NCBI GenBank assembly: GCA_964019335.1
Contig: OZ025679.1
Coordinates: 62,001-126,000 of the forward strand
DNA length: 64,000 nucleotides
Origin: Diplonema japonicum
Lineage: Eukaryota; Euglenozoa; Diplonemea; Diplonemida; Diplonemidae
Direction: 5' to 3'
Below the pieces are notes generated by a model. That model was given only the letters and a program-made list of their open reading frames with translations, did not search any database and was not told where the DNA came from. Positions 39,078-47,800 of this stretch are shown here, one piece after another (the first letter of the stretch is position 1; every line of letters begins with the position of its first letter). A program made the position numbers and the translations under genes.

Positions 39078-39172
39078 TAAATTTCACACAGGCCGTCACC
39101 ATCGGGGGGAGGCTCCTTGAAAAGACACAGTGGTCCACCATGGAACTCAACGTCACGAGAAAGGCAAATTAA
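37835..39172 (+). CDS. TTC5: TTC5 / STRAP tetratricopeptide-repeat protein
   Basis: Exons 37835-38825, 38876-39036 and 39092-39172 give 410 residues (animal TTC5 about 440). TPR units run from about residue 45 to 260. Clear ones are CAMSWNALGHLHWSEGNLKP, AQSWYTHGMVHLTKYF and SLLSLKAAIAADPEFKEAEA. The C-terminal OB-fold domain is recovered only by splicing: VALRILELVDDSSMP, then DANRTRCLVCAYGVD and WPCLMLVVDRMS, then AVTIGGRLLEKTQWSTM. Animal TTC5 is a p300/JMY cofactor and also binds nascent tubulin to trigger tubulin mRNA decay. Which role applies here is unknown. The acceptor CACTACAG lies 9 bases before the ATG. Confidence 0.88.
38826..38875 (+). other. cis-spliced intron, 50 nt (TTC5 intron 1)
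   Basis: GTATGTG start, T-rich body and TTTTAG end, phase 1. The codon formed across the junction is GAC. Readthrough would stop at the TGA three bases in. Confidence 0.9.
39037..39091 (+). other. cis-spliced intron, 55 nt (TTC5 intron 2)
   Basis: GTATGC start, a T-run of about 30 and CACACAG end, phase 0. The homopolymer makes up over half of the intron. Confidence 0.88.
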
Positions 39173-39630
39173 GAAGGAAGAAAAAAAAAAATCGTCACCT
39201 AGCATTTACGACATCACCCCCCCCCCCCCCCCCCCCCTCCCTAGATTAGTCGCGTTTAGAAGGAAGAAGGAGAATCCTCGTTGTCGCTATTTTCTTTTTT
39301 TTACGTCCCATATATGTAAAGCACGTCAAGTTGGGCCCTTCCATTAGATGCTTGAGGGTTTTTCTTTTTTTATTGAAATTATCGGCATTTTTTTTTTATT
39401 CATTCTTCTTCCGGAATTTGCTTCAGCCCCGGGAAAGCACGATGCTTTCAACATGTCGGCCTTTTCTTTTTGTAGCCCCTTAGAACCCTTCCCCGTTGGC
39501 TTGACGTGTTTCAGATATTTGGTGCGAAAATTTCAACTATTTCTCCCACCCTCCCCTCCCTTCTTCTTTTTTTTTTTTCATTGTACCCAAACACAGACGA
39601 AAGAGAACTAAAAAAAACAAATAAAATGGA
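39173..39630. other. intergenic spacer
   Basis: C-run of about 19 near 39218-39236, then T-rich DNA. A pyrimidine tract ending in CAAACACAG (about 39595) is the probable acceptor for the PPR gene. No other gene is seen. Confidence 0.5.
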
Positions 39631-40836
39631 ATGAATCGAGCCGTTCTATGCTCCATCGCAGCGAGGGGCAGGAGGTTCAACCAGGTGTGGATGGTGAAAC
39701 CACATAAACTTGAGGTGTGGCGTGACAAGGTTAACCGTAGACTGAAAGAGGACCTAACAAAGCCAGTGACACACAGAAAGAGGGAAAAAGAAGCCAGGGA
39801 AGAGAAAGAGGGGTGGCCGTGGAACGACGGACACATGGCAGACCACGCTGCAAAACTGATTCGAAAGGAGGTGCTTGGATACGGTGTTCGGAAGACTCAC
39901 GCAAAGATAACAGAGCTCCTCGTCGAGCTCAAGCGTCTAGAGCGCTTAGGTTGCACAATGGGTCCCAAAACCTTCAATGTCTTAGTAAAACATGCATTCG
40001 GGCAGCACGATCTCGTCACCATGAAGGTCTTGTGGGAAGACATTGCAGCAAGGGGCCTCCCAGTTAGCCAGTTCGTGTGGGGCAAGATCCTTTTTTTCCA
40101 CGTGACAATGAGAGACATTGGCGCCTTGAAGACGGCATGGAAGACCTACCTGCGCATCGATGGGAACAGGGAAGCCTTGCTGGGGACCTACATCAATGCG
40201 TTGGCCAAGGCGGGGTGCAGGGAGGAGGCGTTCTCTTTGTTCCGTGGGATCGTCGGCCCGTCGAAGGGGAACTACCACGCAGTTCTGCCAGCTTGTTCTT
40301 CGTACCAGGAGGCAAAGGAGCTTATCGGCGAGATGGAGAATACAGTGGGGACAGACCTCAAGACGTATACTGAGTTGATCGAACTACTGGCAAAACTGAA
40401 GAATCCTCAAATGGCACAAAAGGTATTCGATAAGGTTACAAAGGTCATCGAGCCCGACTCCTTGTGCAGAGACGCCCTATTGCGTGCCTACGCCGACTCT
40501 GCTGACCTTCCTGGGCTCCTCAGTGCTATTAAGATTTTCGAGGCTCGCTCTACCACAACATCACGGACGCCCATTTTCATCGTCACCACGTGCACGGCTT
40601 GTCTTGACCTGCCGGACCCTGACGTTCCTTACCTCCGTAGTCTTGTCCATGCCACTTACCACAACTACCGCTACAAGTGCAAACACAAGGACCAGTTCCG
40701 CCTCATCGCCTTTACTCACCGTTTCTACCATAAGCTTAGCCCCGATGAAGGTACCACCTTTAAGCGTGCTGCGAAGCTAGAAATGGACAACCGCGACAGG
40801 CACTCGTACACCAAACGGACAGGCTACACTTTGTGA
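39631..40836 (+). CDS. pentatricopeptide-repeat (PPR) protein
   Basis: This encodes 401 residues. The N-terminus MNRAVLCSIAARGRRF is basic and amphipathic, suiting a mitochondrial presequence. PPR helices recur about every 35 residues: TFNVLVKHAFGQHDLVTMK, GKILFFHVTMRDIGALKTAW, LLGTYINALAKAGCREEAFS, HAVLPACSSYQEAKEL, TYTELIELLAKLKNPQMAQK and CRDALLRAYADSADLPGLL. PPR proteins bind single-stranded organelle RNA, and in euglenozoans they act in mitochondrial RNA processing or in the ribosome. The C-terminal 90 residues are outside the repeats. The stop lies only 77 bp before the next ATG. Confidence 0.85.
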   Translation: MNRAVLCSIAARGRRFNQVWMVKPHKLEVWRDKVNRRLKEDLTKPVTHRKREKEAREEKEGWPWNDGHMADHAAKLIRKEVLGYGVRKTHAKITELLVELKRLERLGCTMGPKTFNVLVKHAFGQHDLVTMKVLWEDIAARGLPVSQFVWGKILFFHVTMRDIGALKTAWKTYLRIDGNREALLGTYINALAKAGCREEAFSLFRGIVGPSKGNYHAVLPACSSYQEAKELIGEMENTVGTDLKTYTELIELLAKLKNPQMAQKVFDKVTKVIEPDSLCRDALLRAYADSADLPGLLSAIKIFEARSTTTSRTPIFIVTTCTACLDLPDPDVPYLRSLVHATYHNYRYKCKHKDQFRLIAFTHRFYHKLSPDEGTTFKRAAKLEMDNRDRHSYTKRTGYTL

Positions 40837-40913
40837 CTTTCGTATCAGTAGTTTCGGTAGTATTTATCTCAACATTTTACAGACATTTCATTTTGCAACA
40901 CTCCAGGTCACCC

Positions 40914-43900
40914 ATGCAGCATGGATTGGGAAGGAGGTATCGGTCTGCCGCTGTGACCGTGGTTCTCGTGTCTCTGTGCGTTGGGTGCTCGGGGGACTGC
41001 AGCAAGTGGGAGGACCCTAAGAACAGCGGGCCGTACCCACTCTGGCACTACTGCAAGCGGCGAGCGGGATCCGGGGAGACGCTGTACCCTTACATGGAGG
41101 CTTCGCTGCGACCCGCGGAGGTGGCGCCGTACGACTGCAGGGCGGAGGGGAGGGTGCTTCGGCACGACGCGGCGGGGATCATCTGTGCGGACTACACGCT
41201 CGGGGACGAGTACGGGGGCCCTTGCACGACGGCGCAGTGCTGCGCGGAGGGGCTGTGCTCGAGCTATGTTTGCAAGGGAGGGGGTCAGCTGAAGGCGAAG
41301 GCGGGGGAGATCTCGTGCGCGTACTTTCCCTGCAACGACCACTTGTGCTGCGAGGGGCCATCCGGGTCGCCGAAGGAGGAGGCGAGGGGGCTCGTGTTCG
41401 TGGATCGGGACCCCGGGCGGTTCTCCTTCGGGGGCAAGGGGACCCTCCTGCGGGCAGCGGACGAGGCGGACATCACGCACTACCGGATCTACTGGGGGTT
41501 CGCGAAGACTGTTCGGAAGGTTCCGTCTTGCGGGTTGAAGAACCCAATTTCGTGGGAGCAGCACAAGTGGACGGACGAGAAGCGGCTGTTCCTGGAGCTC
41601 CCGGTGACTGGGTGCGACATCGACTTCGAGGTGCCGATGGGGACGGTGCCGTGGGAGCGGTGCCCTATCGCAACGGATCGGAAGGACAAGACGACGTCGG
41701 CGAACGACCCGTGCAACCCGCACTACCTGGTGGCGGTGTCGGTGAATGGGAAGGGGGAGCGATCCTTCGACGGGCAGGCGCAGCAGATCGGGCCACGGCA
41801 CCCGATCTCCGACTACGAGGGGGAGTTCGGGCTTCCGTGTGCGGAGGGAGGGGTGACCTACGGGCACGACCTCCCGGGACCGGACGACGTGATCTTGGGG
41901 AGCTGGAACGGGGTGGAGTCGGCGGCGCGGTGTGCGGAGCTGTGTCGAGGCTACTCGTCGAAGTCGAAGGGTCCTTGTCGGTACTGGGTGTGGGGGTACC
42001 CGACAGGGGGCCACACGGCGAAGTCGTGCTGGATGGAGACGCAGCTCCTTCAGAAGGCGCACTACGGGGTGCGGGTGGCGGGACCGGCGGTGTGCCCGAC
42101 GCGGGACGGGGAACGACCGACGGGGAGGGAGCGACCGCGGTGCGACCGCTGGGTCCGGATCCCGAACACCGCCGCTTGGAAGAACCCGGACACGACAGCG
42201 GGGCGGAACGCCTTCTTCGACAAGGGCGGGGCCTTCATGCAGAAGCCGAACCTCCCGGACGTCCCACTCGGACCCTACGACAACGCGGAGGAGTGCCAGG
42301 CCATGTGCGACATGGACCCGCTGTGCGTCGGCTTCACCTGGATGAAGCGCGACCCGACCGACACCTACTTCCACAAGTGTTTCTTGATCCGGGTGGACGA
42401 CGGGACGCGAGCCTCCACCGACTTCTACGACCTGTGGCTCTGCTCCAGGGAGGGGATGGCCCCGCTCCTCTCCGGATACGAGCTCCTCTCCCACCCCTTC
42501 GGCTACAAGACCTGCGGGGAGGGACCCCCCTCATCGTCCGAGGCAGCCTCCGACCACGACTGCTGCGCTCAAAAGTGCAACGACAACAAACCCTCCTGCG
42601 CCGCCTTCACCTTTCGACACACCGACAAGATCTGCGAGCTCCACTCCGCCTGCAGCGACGCCTCCCTCCGCTCCCACGACAAGGTCGAGGGCTGTGCCTA
42701 CGAGTCTTGCTTCCAAGGCTACGGGCTCGCGACCTACAGGCGGCTCGTCCCCACCATGCAGATCGTCGACAGGTGGCCTGTGGTCGGGGGGCAAGGGGGG
42801 GTCCCCGCCTTTGTCCAGACCACCCACATCCCTGAAGGGACCGACGTTCACTGTGTCATCAACGAAAAAGGAAAAAGCATCCCCTCTTCTGCGGCAAATA
42901 TGCTCGCCGTCCGACACTTCACAGGGAAGGTCTCCGCCTCTGACGGGGTCGCCAGCATGGTCCTCACACACGTCACAGACACAGAGTCCGTGAAGGCTGC
43001 GGAGAGCTACGTCATGCGCTGCGCCGCCGATGACATGGCTGGTTTCGGTCTCCCCGCCTACGTCGAGCACAGCTTTGAGTCAGAGGTGCCATTCGGCTTC
43101 GTGGAGATCAGGGCCCGGAACGGGGACACTGGGTACTGCAGGGGTCCGAACAACTGTTTGAATGGATACGTCGCCGACACAAAGAAGAAGCCTTACTCCC
43201 TCGAGGCCTGCAGGAAGATTAGTTACGGTGATTCCAAGTCTATTGCTTTCCTTTACAGAGCTCATGACGGGCACTGTGGGATCGTCACACCGAAGAAGGG
43301 GTGTACGTACATGACTACTGTTCAAGCTGACGATAAAGTGAGGTGCTACAACAAGCAGTGGGACACGGTGCACTCGATTGGGAAAGGGGAATGCACTGCA
43401 GAATGTCCTGGGACCTGCAGCTGGAAGAGACAGTTCGGAGCCTATGAACGCAACATTTTCTCACCAACACGTGCTGCACCTTGTTCGCAAATAGAAGTAC
43501 CTACAACTTCACCAAAGACATCAGCCCCTGAAACCCCTGCACCTGATACAACAGCTCCCGAGACGAAGCCACCAGCCACGAGAGCTCCTGAGACCGTGGC
43601 ACCTGACACAAGGTCTCCGGACACAAGATCCCCTGAGACACCAGCACCCGACACTAAACCCCCTGAGACCACTGCTCCAGAGACAGCAGCACCTCGAACA
43701 AGTGAGCCTACAGCAGAGCCAACCAGAAGCCCGGAAACCACTGCTCCAGAGACAGCTGCTCCTCTTACACCGGCTCCTAGAACAAGCGAGCCAACTGCAG
43801 AGCCAACCGGAAGCCCCTTGACGGCACAGCCAACAACGGAACCGACCACAGAGCAGACGACTGCTCCTCGAACGGAGGCTCCGGACACTGAAGCGCCGGA

Positions 43901-45770
43901 AACGAAGGTCCCTGACACCGAGGCACCTGAAACATCAGTGCCTGATACTAAACCCCCTGAGACGAGGGAGCCCACTGCAGAGCCAACCGGAAGCCCCTTG
44001 ACGGCACAGCCAACGACCACAGAGCAGACGACTGCTCCTCGAACGGAGGCGCCAGACACCCTTGCACCTGATACAAAAGCTCCTGACACCCTTGCACCCG
44101 ATACAAAAGCTCCTGACACCCTTGCACCTGATACAAAAGCTCCTGACACAGCTGAGCCGACGAGGACCCCTTCACAGGCACCCACGACGGCAGTTCCGAC
44201 AGCGCTCCCAACCGGGGTGCCGGGGGGGGCGAGGGAGAGGATCAGTGTGCAGGTTATCCTGGATGTGGTGTTCTCTGTTCTGGACGCAGCACGGCGGGGG
44301 GAGCTGGAAGAGTTCCTGTTGGGACACCTGCTGCGGTGGGTGGCGACACTGCAGAAGGTGAGGATCCTGTACGCCTGCGAGGCAGACCAGGCTGGAGAGC
44401 GTGTCGTGGCAACCTGTGTGGACTGGGATGGGGTGTGGAGCGGGAACGGGAGGACCGCGGCGATCACAGAAGGGGGCCTGACCTACGTGCACGTTCTTGG
44501 GGAAGTGGACGCTGTGGACCTCGAGGAGAGGAGGGAGGAGATGAAGGCGGCGACAGTTGTGAACACGGGTGTGGGTGGCGGCTACATCATTGTGGAACCA
44601 CGACAGCCTGTGGAGGTGACGCTGTGCGCGGAGGTGGTGTGCGACATCGAAGGACCGTGCAGGGGGAAGGGGGTGTGCGATGAGGGGACTGGGACGTGCT
44701 CCAGTGTCGTCTTGTCGAACGGGACCCTCTGCGACGACGGGAGCAGCTCCACAATGGAAGACAGGTGCAGCGGAGGGGTGTGCGTGGGGAGGCTGCTCGG
44801 ATGCGGGGCCTCGTGGTGCGAGGCATCTCGACCCGAGTGCCACGTCCCTGTGTGTGTGGATGGGGTGTGCGGGGAAGAGTCAAAGCCGGACGGCTCGGCA
44901 TGCAACGATGGGAACACGCTGACGACAAGCGACGTGTGCACAAAGGGAACATGCAGCGGGGTCTTCCGATGCGAGCTGACAACGTGTCCGAGCCAGCCCT
45001 GCAGGGTGAGCAGGTGCAACCCCTTCACAAGCCTCTGCAGCTACAGCTTCTCGCAAGACGGGACCCCTTGCGACGACGGGGACAGCGGAACGGTGGGCGA
45101 CCTGTGCAGGGACTCCGTGTGCGTGAGCGGGAACAGAAACGAGACGACTGGGACTAGGGCGGGCTCCTCGGGTTCAGACAACACGGTGCTGATGGTTGCC
45201 GTCGCAGTGAGTTGTGCTGTTCTGTGCTGCTGCCTCGTTGCAGGGGTGCTCCTGAGGAAGCGCAGGAATGATAAAAAGAAGATGCCGAAAGAGGTCAGCA
45301 AGCCCGAAGCGGCAAAGGACAGCAGCGATGTCGAGATGCCTGTGCAAGGGGAAAGGTGGGAAAGGCGCAAGCCGTCCTTACACGGGATGCCCTTTGCAGA
45401 CACCTTCAAAGAACGCAAATCTTCTGTGCACGGGATGCCCTTTGCAGACACCTTCAAGGGGCGCAGGTCCTCCGAGCACGGCATGCCATTCGCGGACACC
45501 GTGAAATGGGGAACCGAGGATAGAAGACCGTCCTTGCACGGAATGCCTTTTGCGGACACTGTTAAGGGCCTGCAGGACTTGGAGGGGCGTAGGTCCTCTG
45601 TGCACGGAAAGCCTTTTGCTGACACAGTCAATGTGGCTTCATTGGGTGACATATGTGACATGGAGCTTGCCAGTGACAGCGACACATGCCACACGTATAC
45701 AGAGAAGCTTGAGACCAGTAGTTACACTGACACGGAGCCGTCAGGGGATATGATGGAGGCGACAGTTTGA
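40914..45770 (+). CDS. type-I surface protein, AP/T-stalk family member 1
   Basis: This encodes 1618 residues. The signal peptide ends near CVGCSG. The Cys-rich head (about residues 25-860) contains PAN/apple-like units, for example EECQAMCDMDPLCVGFTWM and DCCAQKCNDNKPSCAAFTF. The stalk of APxT pentapeptides follows (about 863-1083), then a conserved membrane-proximal module (ARERISVQVILDVVFSVLD). Three DGxxCDDG...C repeats of disintegrin-like type come next, then one TM helix (about 1421-1448) and a basic cytoplasmic tail. The tail has five copies of a motif with core HG(M/K)PFADT behind (R/K)xS and ends MMEATV. The ATG follows CACTCCAG by seven bases. Ligand unknown; adhesion or coat function is inferred from architecture. 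Confidence 0.88.
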   Translation: MQHGLGRRYRSAAVTVVLVSLCVGCSGDCSKWEDPKNSGPYPLWHYCKRRAGSGETLYPYMEASLRPAEVAPYDCRAEGRVLRHDAAGIICADYTLGDEYGGPCTTAQCCAEGLCSSYVCKGGGQLKAKAGEISCAYFPCNDHLCCEGPSGSPKEEARGLVFVDRDPGRFSFGGKGTLLRAADEADITHYRIYWGFAKTVRKVPSCGLKNPISWEQHKWTDEKRLFLELPVTGCDIDFEVPMGTVPWERCPIATDRKDKTTSANDPCNPHYLVAVSVNGKGERSFDGQAQQIGPRHPISDYEGEFGLPCAEGGVTYGHDLPGPDDVILGSWNGVESAARCAELCRGYSSKSKGPCRYWVWGYPTGGHTAKSCWMETQLLQKAHYGVRVAGPAVCPTRDGERPTGRERPRCDRWVRIPNTAAWKNPDTTAGRNAFFDKGGAFMQKPNLPDVPLGPYDNAEECQAMCDMDPLCVGFTWMKRDPTDTYFHKCFLIRVDDGTRASTDFYDLWLCSREGMAPLLSGYELLSHPFGYKTCGEGPPSSSEAASDHDCCAQKCNDNKPSCAAFTFRHTDKICELHSACSDASLRSHDKVEGCAYESCFQGYGLATYRRLVPTMQIVDRWPVVGGQGGVPAFVQTTHIPEGTDVHCVINEKGKSIPSSAANMLAVRHFTGKVSASDGVASMVLTHVTDTESVKAAESYVMRCAADDMAGFGLPAYVEHSFESEVPFGFVEIRARNGDTGYCRGPNNCLNGYVADTKKKPYSLEACRKISYGDSKSIAFLYRAHDGHCGIVTPKKGCTYMTTVQADDKVRCYNKQWDTVHSIGKGECTAECPGTCSWKRQFGAYERNIFSPTRAAPCSQIEVPTTSPKTSAPETPAPDTTAPETKPPATRAPETVAPDTRSPDTRSPETPAPDTKPPETTAPETAAPRTSEPTAEPTRSPETTAPETAAPLTPAPRTSEPTAEPTGSPLTAQPTTEPTTEQTTAPRTEAPDTEAPETKVPDTEAPETSVPDTKPPETREPTAEPTGSPLTAQPTTTEQTTAPRTEAPDTLAPDTKAPDTLAPDTKAPDTLAPDTKAPDTAEPTRTPSQAPTTAVPTALPTGVPGGARERISVQVILDVVFSVLDAARRGELEEFLLGHLLRWVATLQKVRILYACEADQAGERVVATCVDWDGVWSGNGRTAAITEGGLTYVHVLGEVDAVDLEERREEMKAATVVNTGVGGGYIIVEPRQPVEVTLCAEVVCDIEGPCRGKGVCDEGTGTCSSVVLSNGTLCDDGSSSTMEDRCSGGVCVGRLLGCGASWCEASRPECHVPVCVDGVCGEESKPDGSACNDGNTLTTSDVCTKGTCSGVFRCELTTCPSQPCRVSRCNPFTSLCSYSFSQDGTPCDDGDSGTVGDLCRDSVCVSGNRNETTGTRAGSSGSDNTVLMVAVAVSCAVLCCCLVAGVLLRKRRNDKKKMPKEVSKPEAAKDSSDVEMPVQGERWERRKPSLHGMPFADTFKERKSSVHGMPFADTFKGRRSSEHGMPFADTVKWGTEDRRPSLHGMPFADTVKGLQDLEGRRSSVHGKPFADTVNVASLGDICDMELASDSDTCHTYTEKLETSSYTDTEPSGDMMEATV
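43500..44160 (+). repeat. AP/T pentapeptide-coding repeat, member 1 (short stalk)
   Basis: 15-bp units coding (A/P)PxT(x) with variable third residue, interrupted by EPTAEPTGSPLTAQP blocks that recur three times. Members 2 and 3 have longer and more regular arrays. Thr/Pro density suggests O-glycosylation. Confidence 0.85.
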
Positions 45771-47055
45771 ACACCGTTTTTCAACACCTTTCAAATTATA
45801 TTATCGAACGTGTTAATCAACCAAGAAGAAGAAGAAGGAAAAGAGAGAGAGAGAAAAGAGAAAAAAAGAGGGGGAAAAAAACTTGCGATTTCTTTGTAAT
45901 AAGATTTTTCAAACAAACCGTTTTCCATACACCACATCACCCCGCGTCTCTGAAGCTTGCACAGGAACATACATCAGTGTTCTGGTATTGTAGAGGCAAA
46001 GGGTTTTGAATTTAAAAAAAAAAAAAGGGGAAAAAAAAAAAATAATAATAATGCGAGCAAATGCAAAATGCAAAAATCAACCGAGGGGAAGGAATAATAA
46101 AGAAAAAAAAAAGAAGAAAAAAAAAAAGAAAAAAAAAGAAAACCAGATTGTATCTGGTTCTCCTTTTTTTTCTTTTCTTTTTTTTCCTTATTGTTTTATG
46201 CTCCTCCCCTCTTTTTTTTTCTCCCCCCCCCCCGTTTGGCGATCGATCCTCTAGTCCTCCCCGCCTTATAAAGGCTTCTTATCGAGGCCTTCTTCCTCCT
46301 TCTCCCTCCTTCTGTATCTCTTCTTTGGTGGGTTGGTGTTTACACTTTTCTGTCATCGGAGGCACCCACTTGGTGAGCGTGTGAAGAAAAAAAAGAAAAT
46401 GCGAATCATTAAATGTCTAGTTCCCCCTCTCCCCCCCCCCCCCCCCCCCTTCCGTTTCGATTTATTTTTGCGCATATCTCTAAAGTCTGGTGAGCTCACA
46501 TTGCTCCAGTCTTCAATCCTTGAAAATAACTTGTAAGCGGGGAAGTTTTTACTGGCATGGAAAGCTCCACACACAACGTGGCTAGCATTCAAGACTATCA
46601 GATTTTTACTCTTTCGTTACCAGCACTTTCGAGGATTGAAATATGGACGTTGCTGGGTTCCGGAGATATGCATTTTGTTGACTTTTTTTTTTTTTTTTTG
46701 TTTTCCGTTCTTTACCTGCAATAAAGGATTGGAAGATACACACGCCCAGCGAAACATTAAGGCGGCACGCCTAGTGCAAGCCACTTCGTTTCCACATCAG
46801 CAGAGACCTTTCTCCCAGGACTAGATGTTGTCACAGTTATAAAGAAGTGGAGGAAAAAAAAAAAAAAAAGAAAAAGAAGAAAAAAAAAAAAGATAAATTC
46901 TCCAAAAGAATAAAATGGAATTTTGTTTGTGCACAGGTTACATTTTTTTCCCCCCTCTCCTCCCCTCCTTTTTATTATTATCGTTATTTTAACAACAATG
47001 CCCTAATAAAAAAGGTAAAAAATGTTTGTGTTAACAATCCAATCGCCAAGCAACA

Positions 47056-47092
<37 letters not shown>

Positions 47093-47728
47093 TTACAAAT
47101 ATTTATCTTTCAAAGAAAAAAAAAAGATTTTATAACTATATGTAACTTGTGCCGAGCAAAAAAAAACCTTTTTTTTGCTCGTGCGAATAATTCTTTTTTT
47201 TTTTTTTTTTTTTTTTTTGTAAAGCTTGTCGAGCAACCAAAGCTATTTGAATAGTGCCCACATAACACGAAAAGTAACCCTTTCCTCCCCAACCATTTTC
47301 TCCCAGCGGATAATTTCACTCAGCAGCAGGTTAACACGTTATTCATGAAACACTAATGCCCTCCTGCCCCGCGTCTTATATTTCCTCTCCTTTCCCTTAT
47401 AAGAGGTCATTGCGCTTAATGGAGCCTCAGGAACCTCAGGAGCCTAGCCTCAGGAGCCTAGCCTCAGGGGCCTCAGGAGCCTCAGGAGGACAATTTGCGA
47501 ACCGATACCGCAACACTGAAGTAGCTGTTTAAACATATCTACAGCTAGTTGTTTCAGTTACCCCCAACCCGAACTGCTCTTTTTTTCTTTTTGTCATTTT
47601 TATTGCTTTTTTTTTTCCCCCCCCTTTCTTTTGCTGATTGTTTCCCTCTTCTCCTTTCTTTTATGGCTTCGTTCGTAATGCTTCGTTGTGCATCCTTTTC
47701 TTTTCTCCTCCTTAGCACTGCTCTGCGC
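45771..47728. other. 2-kb gene-free spacer
   Basis: Low complexity, with A-runs, a C-run near 46432-46449 and a T-run of about 40 at 47059-47091. 47423-47490 is a tandem array of a CCTCAGGAG(C) unit, roughly seven imperfect copies. No gene is seen. Confidence 0.6.
47423..47490. repeat. CCTCAGGAGC microsatellite
   Basis: Imperfect 9-16-bp tandem copies of GAGCCTCAGGA / GAGCCTAGCCTCAG. Present only upstream of member 2, not of member 1 or 3. Confidence 0.8.
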
Positions 47729-47800
47729 CGTTCGTTCTTTTATTATTCTGATTTTCCTATTGCCTGTTACATTTAGCACCCACACCACAGGCGGCATGCG
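47729..47800 (+). promoter_or_regulatory. conserved upstream block of member 2 with splice acceptor and out-of-frame uATG
   Basis: These 72 bp match 60286-60357 upstream of member 3 with two differences, although the DNA further upstream is largely unrelated. The block ends CACACCACAG (probable trans-splice acceptor), then GCGGC and an ATG at 47796. That ATG opens a 9-codon frame overlapping the real start at 47801, out of frame. Confidence 0.65.

Noticed and set aside
41222-42835. Open frames over the head in other frames (537 codons on +, and 528-592 codons on - at 40908-42494 and 47600-49378)
   Set aside because: GC-rich DNA keeps shadow frames open. Their Arg/Gly/Pro-rich translation lacks domain features, and they recur at all three members simply because the DNA is identical.
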